In this document: one piece after another, positions 55,015-64,000 of the stretch
Numbering within the stretch: the stretch's first letter is position 1
Layout: every line of letters begins with the position of its first letter
Origin: Craspedostauros australis
Taxonomy: Eukaryota; Bacillariophyta; Bacillariophyceae; Mastogloiales; Achnanthaceae
Length of the DNA stretch: 64,000 nt
Assembly: GCA_026770025.1 (NCBI GenBank)
Contig: JAMXDE010000009.1
Location: 2,021,001 to 2,085,000, forward strand
Direction of reading: 5' to 3'
Position numbers and translations under genes: made by a program
Notes under the pieces: model-generated
The model's input: only the letters and a program-made list of their open reading frames with translations
The model's database searches: none
What the model was told of the DNA's origin: nothing

Positions 55015-56438
55015 GCATCCATCCTGCTGCGTTCACACACGCGGTCGATCTCGTCACGTAGGAAGTAGTCAATGGCGCTGCTCATGCGAGTGCCGGTTGC
55101 TTCCTCTTCTTGCGCTGGTGGCGCATTGTTGACATCGACCCCTGGCATTGCGACTTCAGTGACCCCGATGCTCTCGTCTGATTCGAGCAGGTCATCGTTC
55201 ATGAGGTCACGGATGCCTTCGTTGATTGGCGATTCGGCTCTCACGGTTGAAGGGAACGACTCCATGATTTCGAAGAGATCCTCTTCGAGTCCATCCTCGA
55301 GTTCGATCTCATCAAGATCGTCGATCTCAACGAATGCACCGTCTGCGATGACGAGTGCCATGTCGTCCATCGCGTCGTCGCCATCCATCGCCATATTGGC
55401 GCTCTCGGCTTCCTTCATTGCTGCCTTCAGCTTGAAGCATTGGATGATCTTGTGCCCTGCCTTTCCACAGTAGTTGCACTTGCCGTCGAATCCGCCTTTC
55501 TTGGATCCGCTCTTGGCATCGGCGTTGTAGCCCTTCTTCTTGGACCCACCGCCTTTCTTGTTGTTGCCTCCCTTGGCTGGCGCACGACAGTCCGCCTTCT
55601 TGTGCCCGTAGGCACCGCAGTTGCGACAGTTTCCCTTGAACTGTCCAGCTCCGAACAGAGCGAGCTCCTCGTTGCTGCTGTTGCCTGCGCGCTTATAACC
55701 ATGTTTGAGATGGTGGCGGTCGTAGGTTAGGCTCACAGCTTCGCGGATGTCGCCCACAGTCATCTCTCGTTCCTTTCCGTGGAACTTGAGTTCGAGCAGC
55801 TTCACGTCCATCTCGTACTCGCGGCAGAGAGCGTTGAGCACGAGCATGTTGAACTGCTCCGCATCGATGACCACCTCCTGGTCGATCAGTCGGTTGCGAA
55901 GGACCTCCATGTCCGTCAAGAAGAGATCCGGATTCTCTCCCTTCTTCAATCGCATCGCATTGAGCTCCGCCAGCAACTTTGCCTTCATAGGCGCAGTGCG
56001 CTGCTCGTAAATGCGACCGAGGGCCACCCAAGCTGCATGAGGATCTCCTCCTCCATTCAGCATGCCCTCGCATCCCCACACCGCCTCGAAGGCGATCTTG
56101 CCTTCCTTCGAATCATGGTTCATCGCCATGGTCAGTTCCTCGAAGGCGAACCTTGCCATTGCTGCCTTGTACTCCGCTAGATCCGCAGCGCTTGGTTTGG
56201 TACCGGACTTGGTACCCGCTTTGAGTTTGGCGCCTGGATCAGGCTTGATGGTTGCGACCAGGGACTCGGCTGCGGCGGAGGGAGCAGTCACCTTCACATC
56301 GGAGTAGGGCTTCAAGAGCATGTCGCGGTAACCACGACGGTTAGCGCGACAGAGGAACTTGGCGTGCCAGAACTTCCAGTTCTCCTTTTTACCGTCGAAG
56401 TAGACGATCTTGTCGGACTTGGTCTCGTAGGTACTCAT
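54759..56438 (-). CDS. Copia capsid (Gag) frame
   Basis: From the ATG at 56438 the frame has 559 codons. The first half has the helical capsid character of copia Gag (YFDGKKENWKFWHAKF near the start). Two CCHC zinc knuckles follow (CRNCGAYGHKKADC and CNYCGKAGHKIIQC), separated by a Lys/Gly-rich stretch. Two knuckles are common in this group. The C-terminal part is acidic. Confidence 0.9.
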   Translation of the reverse strand: MSTYETKSDKIVYFDGKKENWKFWHAKFLCRANRRGYRDMLLKPYSDVKVTAPSAAAESLVATIKPDPGAKLKAGTKSGTKPSAADLAEYKAAMARFAFEELTMAMNHDSKEGKIAFEAVWGCEGMLNGGGDPHAAWVALGRIYEQRTAPMKAKLLAELNAMRLKKGENPDLFLTDMEVLRNRLIDQEVVIDAEQFNMLVLNALCREYEMDVKLLELKFHGKEREMTVGDIREAVSLTYDRHHLKHGYKRAGNSSNEELALFGAGQFKGNCRNCGAYGHKKADCRAPAKGGNNKKGGGSKKKGYNADAKSGSKKGGFDGKCNYCGKAGHKIIQCFKLKAAMKEAESANMAMDGDDAMDDMALVIADGAFVEIDDLDEIELEDGLEEDLFEIMESFPSTVRAESPINEGIRDLMNDDLLESDESIGVTEVAMPGVDVNNAPPAQEEEATGTRMSSAIDYFLRDEIDRVCERSRMDAWCPICLARGAMYSWCMECTEFNVFKIRAPWAFRKIPTTTDPERIRRRAILSRFDSVEDAVRVSLSPTSWKPCRCESTAPSCATT

Positions 56439-56516
56439 GATGATGATGATGAAGGTGGATGATGGCTTGTTGGTGCGGGGTGAAACGTAGGATTTCAATC
56501 GTAACGTTTCGAAACG

Positions 56517-57344
56517 TGTTGGAAATCCGGGGTGGTATGATAGTAGAGAACTAATCGTTTGTTAGAATCTACTTCTCTGAACTGTGAGCTCTTCATTGCT
56601 CTCGATTGCAAAGTCCAATCTCCTCCTGAGATTGCCATGGGTCCCTCTGTTGGTCTAGCAGGCATCCATCTTGCATTCATCGCAAATTCATCATGGACAT
56701 GCATGCACCACCGAGTACCCCATATTCGTGCACATTAGCACGTTGTCCTCCGCTGATAGTTCCGATGCCTTAGACATCACCGAGTCGTAGGCATGACACA
56801 GATCGGCTCATTCGATCAGATCACGATCTCTCATCCGTTGCGGGAACGCCTTGGTTGGGAGCTCGATCAGCTCCTTGATCATCAGACATCTCCGATCATC
56901 TCCGATCAACTCTGGTCGACTCCGATCGTTTCTGATTGTTTCTTCGCCGATCACTTCACCGGCTTCCTGGATGTTCCTCATACCAGGTTCGTTCACAGGC
57001 CATCTCATACTTCGTGATGTTGGCCTTCCTCCAGTACTCTTATCTCATTGGTTGCGACGTGGGGGCCGTAGTCGCTCGTATCGTGACGTTGGTCACGATT
57101 CCAACATCCCCGCCCCCTGCGACATACACGTGTGATTCGCATTCCTGCATTGGAGTCATGAACGTCAGGCATGGTTCGCATTCGGCACGTGGCATTCTCC
57201 ACCGCGGGTTACGTGCAGCTCACATTTTTCTGTGTCACAATGATCAAACGTGGGAGTTGCGGTAATGTAGAATATCCCCACGTTCGGCTCCTTACTCTTG
57301 GGAGGTGCGGCAATATGGTGTTTCAGAACACCCGATTCCTGACA
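56517..57344 (-). repeat. LTR of the copia element (5' LTR in element orientation)
   Basis: 828 bp, matching 49940-50767 with one visible difference (G versus A at 50630/57207 or nearby, within GGCACGTGGC). ACTACC follows at 57345-57350. Confidence 0.95.
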
Positions 57345-57350
57345 ACTACC

Positions 57351-57685
57351 ATCATGTTCGTACTCTAGTATCACCTCAAACTAGTATTCTCATTAGTCGT
57401 GTCTTGGTAGAGCTAAACTAGCATCGGTAGTAGTATGGGGGAGACTTTCCTGGCACTCAGGATCCAAATGTCGGAGGGGCCCACATCCGCTCCCGTGGTT
57501 TGGCCCGCACAGGTGCGTTGCAGCGAACGGGGAGTGCGGGGAGAGGAGGGGCCCATGCCTCAGAACGCACAGAGCCACTGTTCCCCCGTACCCACTGCGC
57601 AGGCCATCCCATGAGGGATATTCCAATTGAGTGTCTCTCTCCCCCGTACCATACGTATCCAGAGTCGTTTCATCGCAAGACTTTA
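57351..57685. other. Spacer between the copia element and the NTE-like gene
   Basis: About 335 bp with no gene; it should contain the 3' UTR of the NTE-like gene. Confidence 0.6.
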
Positions 57686-60600
57686 CTATTGCTTTATTTC
57701 CATGCCGTTGCCATCGCCATCGCCGTTGCCATTGCTGGTGCCGCTGCCGTTGGAGCCTTCGACCAACCAGGGTCGTTCCTCCACGTATTTGGCAAGCAAT
57801 GGTTTGGCGAATTGGTAGCTCGTCTCTACGATCTCTTCGAATTTGTCGTATTCCAACGTCCCTATGTGCCCCACAGGAGGCATGAGATCGAGATCGGAAA
57901 ACGATTTCACGCGTTGCATGTGATGATCTGACGATGCCCACACTAGGAGGCCGTTCAGGTCCATCATGGACGGCACGACGACCGTCTTGGCGAATGGATT
58001 GAGGCTGTTCCACAGCAACCACCAACCACTCAGACTGGTGCCGTAGTCATGGTATTCTCTTTCGCTCTCTGGGCTGACGTCGATCGAAATGACTGTCTTG
58101 GCGCCCATGGTGTTGCGCATCACGTCGGCTGGCAGGGCGTTCATGTAGCCCCCGTCGACGAGGTACTTGCCGTCTTCGGCGACGGGCGGGAGGTAGCCTG
58201 ACAGCGACATGCTAGCCTGGACGTATTTCCACAGGCACCCCTTGCGGTGGACCAGTTGCTCGGGCTTGAGCAGATCGACAGAAACGCAGAAGAATTCGAG
58301 GGCCAGATCCTGGACTCGCTTCGTGGGTCCCAGGAGCTTCCGGATCGTTCTGCTGAACATGAAGCCGCTGAAGGTGCTGACCATCGGCAAAGTGAGGTCG
58401 AACAGCTTCTCTTGCACGCTCGACATCTTCTCCGACATGTCACGGCACGCCGCGTACATGAAATCGTAATTGTCAGGATGCTGCGCCAGCAGCGCACCAA
58501 CGAATGCGCCCTGCGACGTCCCACCGACGATGTCGACCGTCACGCCAAGTTCGAGCAGTGCTCGGTACACGCCGAGATGGGCTAGGCCTCTGGCACCTCC
58601 GCCACCCAACACCAATCCCAACGAATTGCCGCACACCCGTCGGCTCATCCGAGCAAAGTCCAGCTGATGCTTGGAGAATGGTTTTCGGATCAGATGATGA
58701 CCGGCGATCCATTTCCTCTTCTCGCTCCAGGTGTTGAGATCCTCGGCAACGTCCTCGTTCCGTTTCTTCATCAATCGGATTCTGGATCGTCGTCGACGTT
58801 GCTGCTGCTTCTTCTGCTCTTCGTCATCTTGCCCCACGACCACAAGATCGATGCGAACATGCATGCTCTCGAAGGCCCATACCAGGGACTGCTTGAGCCG
58901 TCCAAGATCTGGTGCCTTGTTGGCATCTACGAGCACCAGGATGCTGTCAGCCTGCTGGATACACACCTTCGTCCACCACGTGTATCGGGCGTCAGCCTTG
59001 TACAGAACGAGACGATTGTTTTCTTCCATGTCGGCCAGGAATCGCGTCATGCGGACATCGTACAGCGCATTCTGTCCTTTCTTCGGCGGCGCACCGATGG
59101 CGCTTTTCACTATTTGCTTCGTGAGCAGTCGGCACGGAGCGTTCTTGCCAAAGGCTGCGACCATGTGGCGCAGCAAGGTCCCGCAGTCCTTCGTGTCTTC
59201 CATCAGCGGGATGACGGCGACTGTCGCAACCTTCAGGCCGTAGCTTGGGAGGGGACCCAGCGCCGCGTCCATCTTGGGCTTGCCAGCCTTGTTGGTTTGC
59301 TGGATCTGCGATGCGATTGCGCGTGCAAAGTACAGCCCGGCCGATGGATGCTCATTGATGATGACGAGCATGGTGCGGAGCGGGACGCTGACGAATTCAC
59401 TCTTGCGGATGGCGTACAGGTCGAACGGCCAATGGCCGGAAGTGAGACATTCCACCTTCCCTACCATCTTGCCACGTCCGAACTCTTTGTCCTTGACTCC
59501 GTCGTGGACCATCTTCCGGTCCCCGCTATGGCTGGCGCGCAAGCGTCCGTTCAACACGACGTACATGGAATCGCACGACATGCCCTCCGTGACGATGGTA
59601 TCGGCCGACTCCGCATAATGCCAATTGCAAGACCACAGCAGCAAATGGACGGCGGAAGGGATGCGCTGCAGGATGGATTCCAGAGACAAAACCATGACGT
59701 GCGATGGGTTTTGCATGAGGAGGCTGTGGAAGACGCGGCGTGGAATTCGCAACAACGATGCAGCGGCGGTGGTTTTGGTGTTACGAACGGTGAACATGCT
59801 CAGATCGTGCGTGAAGCAGACGTACTCCCCAAGGATGTCACCGGGATTCAGCGTCTCGTGATGAGTGAAGGTCCATATCAAGGCGGACTCCATCTCGCCC
59901 GTTTCCGTCATCGTTGGTTGCCCGTAATGCGGCACCAAAATCCCTGACTCCACCGACCCACGCAATAGGAGGTAGCAGTACTCGTGATTGTCTCCAGCCT
60001 GGATGAGGGTTTCGTTCGGCTCGGACAGCGTGACGATGTCAGCAGTCGCCTTGACGAGAGCCGAAGCGTTGGCCGAAGATGCGATACCGAAGTGTGTCAG
60101 GAACTCATCGCACGCCTCGTGGAATATTTGTTTGTTCGCCTTTGCGTCATGGATCGTGTGCTTCTTCCATCCCGCGATTCTGCGCAAAGTTCGGTCGGAA
60201 TGTACCTTGGCGGTTGGCGTTTGCAAGAGCTCCTTCCTCATGCCCAGCGTGTTGATCAAGCACTGCGTCGTCAAGCGCTGGGCCTGCAGCAGGATGGTTT
60301 GCGCGATGCGGTGCACGTTGGTGGGGAACATCTGGCAGATTTGGGAGAAGCAGGATGGTGGGACACGAATGAGCTGGACGGGCTCATCCGACGCCGCCAC
60401 GCTGATTTGATGCGCGAAGTCGAGAACGTCGCTTTGGGGGTCATCGTGCTGCATCTTTTCATGCTGCACCATGCCAGCCAGCATGGTGACAAGGGAGGTC
60501 ACCATCTGCCCGGCTTCGCGCGTGACGCCGTACACGCCGGGATACTCAGGCAGATCCTCCGGCGACGTCGGTTCGTCGTGTGGCAACTTCATGGAATGGA

Positions 60601-62173
60601 ATCGGCAACGGACCTTGCCGCTCATGACGGCGTACAGCGATCCATCCAACGGTTTGTCGCCAGTGTTGTCGAATAGCACTTCGTGCGGTTCGAGCTGCAC
60701 CATCTGGACCTGCTGGATGCAGATCTTCATGGCATCGGCGTTGAGGTACGCAAAGATCTTGAACTTCTTCATGAGCTTGTAAAGCTCGAGCTGCTTTCTG
60801 CTCGTCGATGCGAATGATGACGACGCTTCTGCCGACTCTGGCGCCCGTGCATGATGGTTGTCATCGCTGTTCCAATCATCGTCGGAAAAGTCATCCTGCC
60901 CGAAATCCGAAAATTGCAGCAGCACGTCATGTTCCGAGGCGGCATCCATTTCGGTCGTGATCGTCACATCCTCGTCCGATTCCTGATCGGTGATATGCGA
61001 TCGCAACAGCGTCTGGTAGCTCTGTCGTCGCGATCGGCGTCTGGACTGCCGTATGATGGATTTGCGACGATCCTGGGAGGTTGATCCGCGTCTGTCCTGC
61101 ATCGCGCTCATATCAAGGCGAACGTGCGGGCTTTCCGCCAGCGATCTTTCATTGCGCGCAACATCGCCGGCTCCAGAATCCGCGCTGCTCGTCGAACTGT
61201 CGTCAGCGTGATTTTCTGGGTCCATGGCGCTGTCATGATCGCTGTCCAGACCGTCGTCGTCGTCGTCGTCGTCATCATCAGTGGCGCCATTGCTGGTGCT
61301 GTACTCGTTGGCGCAGCTATCATCCGCATCGTAATCGGAATGCTGTTCGGAGTGAGGCGAGGACAGATCGGTGATGGCATTGTTGAGCTGCCTCTTCTGC
61401 CGATTGCGTCGACGTCGCAATCGACGTTGCTTGCGCCGTTTGTAATTGATGCGCGATCCTTTGGTGGGACGGATGTGGGTCTGCCGATTGAGAATCCAAA
61501 ATATGAGGCTGACGGAGAAGATCACGACTGGCAGCAAGGTGATCTCCACGAGGAAGAGGGAACGAAAATGCCAGCCCGTGGTGGAGGTGACGGTGGTGGT
61601 TTGTGTCGAGGCGATTCCATTTGATGTGGATTCGTGCAGCGTGTTTGCGTGGGCATCGGCGTCGTTAGTGGCGCCAGCGATGATTGTGGCATCCCTTGCA
61701 CCTTCCATCTCCACGCCTGCGTCCAATATGGGCAGTCCAGTCATGTTGCGAGGTGAAGCGTCCGTTCCATCTGGGTGAACGCCAAGTTCTGTGTTGGATT
61801 CCTGGGTCGAGACCGCATCTGGCGGTGCCATCATGGTCGTCGTCGTGGTGGTGGTAGTGGTGGTCATGTTCTTGATGATGTACGTGTTAATGGCTTTGCG
61901 CAATTGCTGCACAGCGACGTCCTTGGCCTTTCCTGCAGCTGCTTTGGCCTTGTCTTTGGCATCATCAGGGAATAGCCCTTTGCCGTTCATGTTGCGCTTG
62001 CCATTCGTGTTGGTGTTAGTGTTAGTCTTCGTGTCGGTGTTCGTGTCAGGCATTCCTGTGGAAGTGGAAGTCGACGTGGAAGTCGAAGCGACGGTGCCAT
62101 CCATAGCAACGTCTGCGGTCGCTTCTTCCATTGTCGCGTCACCATTCGATTGCTTTGCGAGATCGGGAGTCAT
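57686..62173 (-). CDS. NTE-like patatin phospholipase with cNMP-binding-like domains
   Basis: The frame is open from a GTG at 62182, but the first ATG is at 62173, giving 1495 residues without introns. A Thr/Asn-rich N-terminus precedes one membrane helix (about 201-230) and an Arg/Lys-rich stretch, then acidic low complexity. Three cyclic-nucleotide-binding-like domains begin near 462, 695 and 837. The patatin catalytic domain starts near 1185 with the oxyanion loop GGGGARG, the nucleophile motif GTSQG (Ser about 1220) and the catalytic Asp in VDGGYMNALP (about 1340). This is the layout of neuropathy target esterase, an ER-anchored (lyso)phosphatidylcholine hydrolase. Both catalytic residues are present, so it is probably active. 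Asp-rich (GAC/GAT) and Thr (ACC) codon runs near 61240-61275 and 61840-61860 may vary in length. Confidence 0.9.
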   Translation of the reverse strand: MTPDLAKQSNGDATMEEATADVAMDGTVASTSTSTSTSTGMPDTNTDTKTNTNTNTNGKRNMNGKGLFPDDAKDKAKAAAGKAKDVAVQQLRKAINTYIIKNMTTTTTTTTTTMMAPPDAVSTQESNTELGVHPDGTDASPRNMTGLPILDAGVEMEGARDATIIAGATNDADAHANTLHESTSNGIASTQTTTVTSTTGWHFRSLFLVEITLLPVVIFSVSLIFWILNRQTHIRPTKGSRINYKRRKQRRLRRRRNRQKRQLNNAITDLSSPHSEQHSDYDADDSCANEYSTSNGATDDDDDDDDDGLDSDHDSAMDPENHADDSSTSSADSGAGDVARNERSLAESPHVRLDMSAMQDRRGSTSQDRRKSIIRQSRRRSRRQSYQTLLRSHITDQESDEDVTITTEMDAASEHDVLLQFSDFGQDDFSDDDWNSDDNHHARAPESAEASSSFASTSRKQLELYKLMKKFKIFAYLNADAMKICIQQVQMVQLEPHEVLFDNTGDKPLDGSLYAVMSGKVRCRFHSMKLPHDEPTSPEDLPEYPGVYGVTREAGQMVTSLVTMLAGMVQHEKMQHDDPQSDVLDFAHQISVAASDEPVQLIRVPPSCFSQICQMFPTNVHRIAQTILLQAQRLTTQCLINTLGMRKELLQTPTAKVHSDRTLRRIAGWKKHTIHDAKANKQIFHEACDEFLTHFGIASSANASALVKATADIVTLSEPNETLIQAGDNHEYCYLLLRGSVESGILVPHYGQPTMTETGEMESALIWTFTHHETLNPGDILGEYVCFTHDLSMFTVRNTKTTAAASLLRIPRRVFHSLLMQNPSHVMVLSLESILQRIPSAVHLLLWSCNWHYAESADTIVTEGMSCDSMYVVLNGRLRASHSGDRKMVHDGVKDKEFGRGKMVGKVECLTSGHWPFDLYAIRKSEFVSVPLRTMLVIINEHPSAGLYFARAIASQIQQTNKAGKPKMDAALGPLPSYGLKVATVAVIPLMEDTKDCGTLLRHMVAAFGKNAPCRLLTKQIVKSAIGAPPKKGQNALYDVRMTRFLADMEENNRLVLYKADARYTWWTKVCIQQADSILVLVDANKAPDLGRLKQSLVWAFESMHVRIDLVVVGQDDEEQKKQQQRRRRSRIRLMKKRNEDVAEDLNTWSEKRKWIAGHHLIRKPFSKHQLDFARMSRRVCGNSLGLVLGGGGARGLAHLGVYRALLELGVTVDIVGGTSQGAFVGALLAQHPDNYDFMYAACRDMSEKMSSVQEKLFDLTLPMVSTFSGFMFSRTIRKLLGPTKRVQDLALEFFCVSVDLLKPEQLVHRKGCLWKYVQASMSLSGYLPPVAEDGKYLVDGGYMNALPADVMRNTMGAKTVISIDVSPESEREYHDYGTSLSGWWLLWNSLNPFAKTVVVPSMMDLNGLLVWASSDHHMQRVKSFSDLDLMPPVGHIGTLEYDKFEEIVETSYQFAKPLLAKYVEERPWLVEGSNGSGTSNGNGDGDGNGMEIKQ

Positions 62174-63230
62174 GATCGACACGTGGCAATACGAGTACTC
62201 GTATGATGTAATATGTTACGATAGTGTGCACAGTAAGATGCTCTGAGTATGCTCTGGCTACACTCGTATTGTTGTTGTTGTGCGCAATGTGCTGAGAGGT
62301 TGATGATACTCGTATTCTGAGATTATGATGACTGCCGGCCTCTCCAGAATCCCGACCAAGCGAGCGAGTGCGTGCCTTCTCCGATGCCTGCCTTTGATAC
62401 TCGTAATACTCGTCCTGTGATACTGAGGCCGAGGCTGACACCAAAAGAGTGCAGATGTCGCAGATGCATCGATGCTTCGCCAGCCACCGCGCACCCTGCG
62501 AGGTCTCAACAGGGAGGCTGTCGAATTGGTGTCAACCGGTGATGTGACTTGCGTGATTGCGGCACTTTTCGGCAATAGCGGAATACGTGAACTTGTGTGT
62601 GCAACGCGATTGAATCGTATCCTTGCTGTGATTCCGATTGCTCGTATTGGTACTGTACGAGTATCACCGGTGAGAGAAGGATCCCATTCCGATGCGCCAA
62701 CATCATACATCGTTGGAAACACCTTCCTTCCTTCTTTCTCCCTTTGACATCGCACTTGACGCCGTCAGTGGTTGACATCAACAAAAAAGGAGAAGAAAAG
62801 AACAATCCAAGAACATGACCCCTTTCGACAAGGTTGTTCGCGCGCAATTCTTCGCCATAGTCTGTCCGTCGTCGGTGCATCGCGTGGTTTGAAGTTGTAT
62901 CATTTTGCCCCTCTGTCTTCGTTGTTGTAGACTAATGCATACCCACACACAGTCTGTTCGATCGGAGTCGACGACGGGCGAGACGTCGTGTCGACCAGCG
63001 AGTGCATCATGAATAGTAGTCGAGCAGAGGAGAGCACTTTGTGGGCATTGTATCTCTAACTTGACGATACACGTAGGTGTACAATTCAAATCAGAATGCA
63101 AAACAGCGCGACACTCGCACTGTCGTAGGCGTATGGTATGCATCATTGTAACAGTACTGCACTATACTACTAATCGCAGTGTAGCTCGGTCTGCAGCAAA
63201 GCATATGTCCTACACTGCATTCCTATCCAC
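62174..63230. other. Promoter region of the NTE-like gene and spacer
   Basis: No gene is supported. It holds a 16-bp perfect palindrome and several ACTCGTA motifs between about 62189 and 62662, all upstream of the NTE-like start codon, and the 3' flank of the GT31-like gene. Confidence 0.5.
62189..62204. promoter_or_regulatory. Palindrome ATACGAGTACTCGTAT upstream of the NTE-like gene
   Basis: A 16-bp perfect palindrome ends 16 bp upstream of the ATG at 62173. Its half-site TACTCGTA recurs as ACTCGTA at 62262, 62308 and 62399 and inverted at 62656. Such a palindrome with extra half-sites could be a dimeric factor site, or a 5' UTR hairpin. The role is inferred only. Confidence 0.35.
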
Positions 63231-64000
63231 CTATTCCTCCGGATACTTGCACCCGCATCGCTTGAAATAGTTCTTGTACTGCCGCGATACGGTCTTGAAC
63301 GCGGTACCGTGCGATGCCGGTGAAGTCTGTGGCAGCTGCACCAGCGTCACATTCTCGTGCGTGAGCCTGCCTTGCGTGGCGAGGATCATGTTGCCTTGGC
63401 TCACGTCCTCATCGGGATAGAACAGGGATTTGCGATTCTGCAACGACGTGCCGTCGAGGTAGGCGTACCGCGCCGTGGCCTGCGACATGAAGTAGCAGCC
63501 GCCCAAAGCGTAGGCCGGCGTTTTGAACAGCGGATTGTCGCAGACCTTCTTCCAGTACGATTTGCGGCAGACCGTGCGCGTGATGAACCAACCCAAGTAG
63601 ACGTAAGTTTGGCTCAGCTGCGTCTCGATTGACCGAAGGTATCCCCAGAACCGATCGACGAACATGATGGCGTCGCTGTCGAGCTTGCCGACGTACTGGA
63701 TGTTGAGATCCTGGCGTTCCAATGCGACCAACGCGGCGGCGTACGTGAACCACGCCTCGCTCTTGCCGTCGTTGGCATTCTCGCGCACGCTGAGGAAGGT
63801 GATGTCATTGTGCGTCGCGATTTCTGTGGGATCGGAGTAGTTGTACTGCGGAGATGCGACGATGTAGCCATCGGCCTTGTCGCCGCATTCGGGGTAGTAG
63901 CAGACGGGTGGTTGCGTCTTGGGATCGCCGCCGCCCATGACGAACGTATACACGAAGAGACAGGCTCTGGGATCCGCCTGTAACGTCGTGTTGGCAAGCA
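63231..64000 (-). CDS. GT31-like glycosyltransferase, 5' part beyond the window
   Basis: The frame is open from the right edge of the window to the TAG at 63231, leaving at least 256 C-terminal residues; the start and any signal anchor lie outside. Features of GT31 hexosyl/galactosyltransferases are visible in order: NDITFLSVRENANDGKSEAWF, a DxD-type metal site in KLDSDAIMF, YALGGCYFMSQATARYA, and the acidic PDEDVSQG motif near the C-terminus. Such enzymes are Golgi type II proteins that extend glycans with UDP-sugars. A first-in-frame ATG within the window is at about 63938, but the upstream codons continue in a similar style, so it is probably internal. Sugar specificity cannot be told. Confidence 0.75.
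   Translation of the reverse strand, partial: LANTTLQADPRACLFVYTFVMGGGDPKTQPPVCYYPECGDKADGYIVASPQYNYSDPTEIATHNDITFLSVRENANDGKSEAWFTYAAALVALERQDLNIQYVGKLDSDAIMFVDRFWGYLRSIETQLSQTYVYLGWFITRTVCRKSYWKKVCDNPLFKTPAYALGGCYFMSQATARYAYLDGTSLQNRKSLFYPDEDVSQGNMILATQGRLTHENVTLVQLPQTSPASHGTAFKTVSRQYKNYFKRCGCKYPEE

Larger units (their letters stand above)
49940..57344 (-). mobile_element. Ty1/copia LTR retrotransposon, looks whole, very young
   Basis: A 7405-bp element lies on the minus strand between two 828-bp LTRs with TG...CA ends. It is flanked by a 6-bp direct repeat ACTACC (49934-49939 and 57345-57350). Two long overlapping open frames in different phases encode the capsid protein and the polyprotein; protease, integrase, reverse transcriptase and RNase H are in copia order. 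I see no break in either frame. The LTRs differ at one position that I could find, so insertion was very recent. It probably belongs to the diatom-specific copia lineages (CoDi), an inference without a tree. It sits between the 3' ends of two converging host genes. Confidence 0.93.

Noticed and set aside
62258-62880. Minus-strand frames of 124-165 codons in the NTE-like promoter region
   Set aside because: No domain, and they overlap the ACTCGTA motif cluster.

Overview
The window looks like nuclear DNA of a diatom (Bacillariophyta, probably pennate). Three predicted proteins start with signal peptides ending in an Ala|Phe cleavage motif, one of them a perfect ASAFAP, which is the bipartite plastid-targeting signature of these algae. 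Other lineage markers are a DDE_Tnp_4 (Harbinger-like) transposase of the type common in diatoms, a Ty1/copia element, a Ser/Met/Pro-linked Cys-rich secreted protein and a very large LRR surface protein. Genes are intron-poor. Introns I can place by domain continuity are 150-340 nt long and mostly begin GTACGT. I ran no database search; family names rest on recognised motifs.

Layout, left to right. 1-3917: two small minus-strand genes with signal or plastid presequences in otherwise empty DNA. 3918-7199: a minus-strand single-pass membrane protein with six Cys-rich modules. 7476-13705: a decayed Harbinger-type DNA transposon with 24-bp perfect terminal inverted repeats and a CTG target duplication, inserted 274 bp upstream of that gene; it carries a broken transposase and a second broken gene. 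15254-19348: a plus-strand ankyrin/TRP-like channel, converging on 19751-22833, a minus-strand three-exon Miro GTPase (mitochondrial outer membrane). 23918-25213: a plastid-targeted indole-3-glycerol-phosphate synthase-like enzyme on the minus strand. 26780-34286: a two-exon LRR protein of about 2389 residues made of six tandem modules. 35290-44370: a three-exon formin of about 2847 residues with a PTEN-like domain and five YFKML repeats where a proline-rich FH1 would be expected. 44371-48114: a long gene-poor stretch. 48115-49306: a secreted Cys-repeat gene whose frame is shifted at an A8 run. 49940-57344: an apparently whole, very young Ty1/copia element on the minus strand. 57686-62173: an NTE-like patatin phospholipase with three cyclic-nucleotide-binding-like domains. 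63231-64000: a GT31-like glycosyltransferase cut by the window edge.

The genes do not form a pathway. They are independent housekeeping, cell-surface and cytoskeletal genes. The most notable items are the PTEN/repeat/FH2 formin, the six-module LRR protein, the six-module Cys-rich receptor-like protein with a transposon in its upstream region, the A8 frame break in the Cys-repeat gene, and a cluster of ACTCGTA motifs with a 16-bp palindrome upstream of the NTE-like gene.
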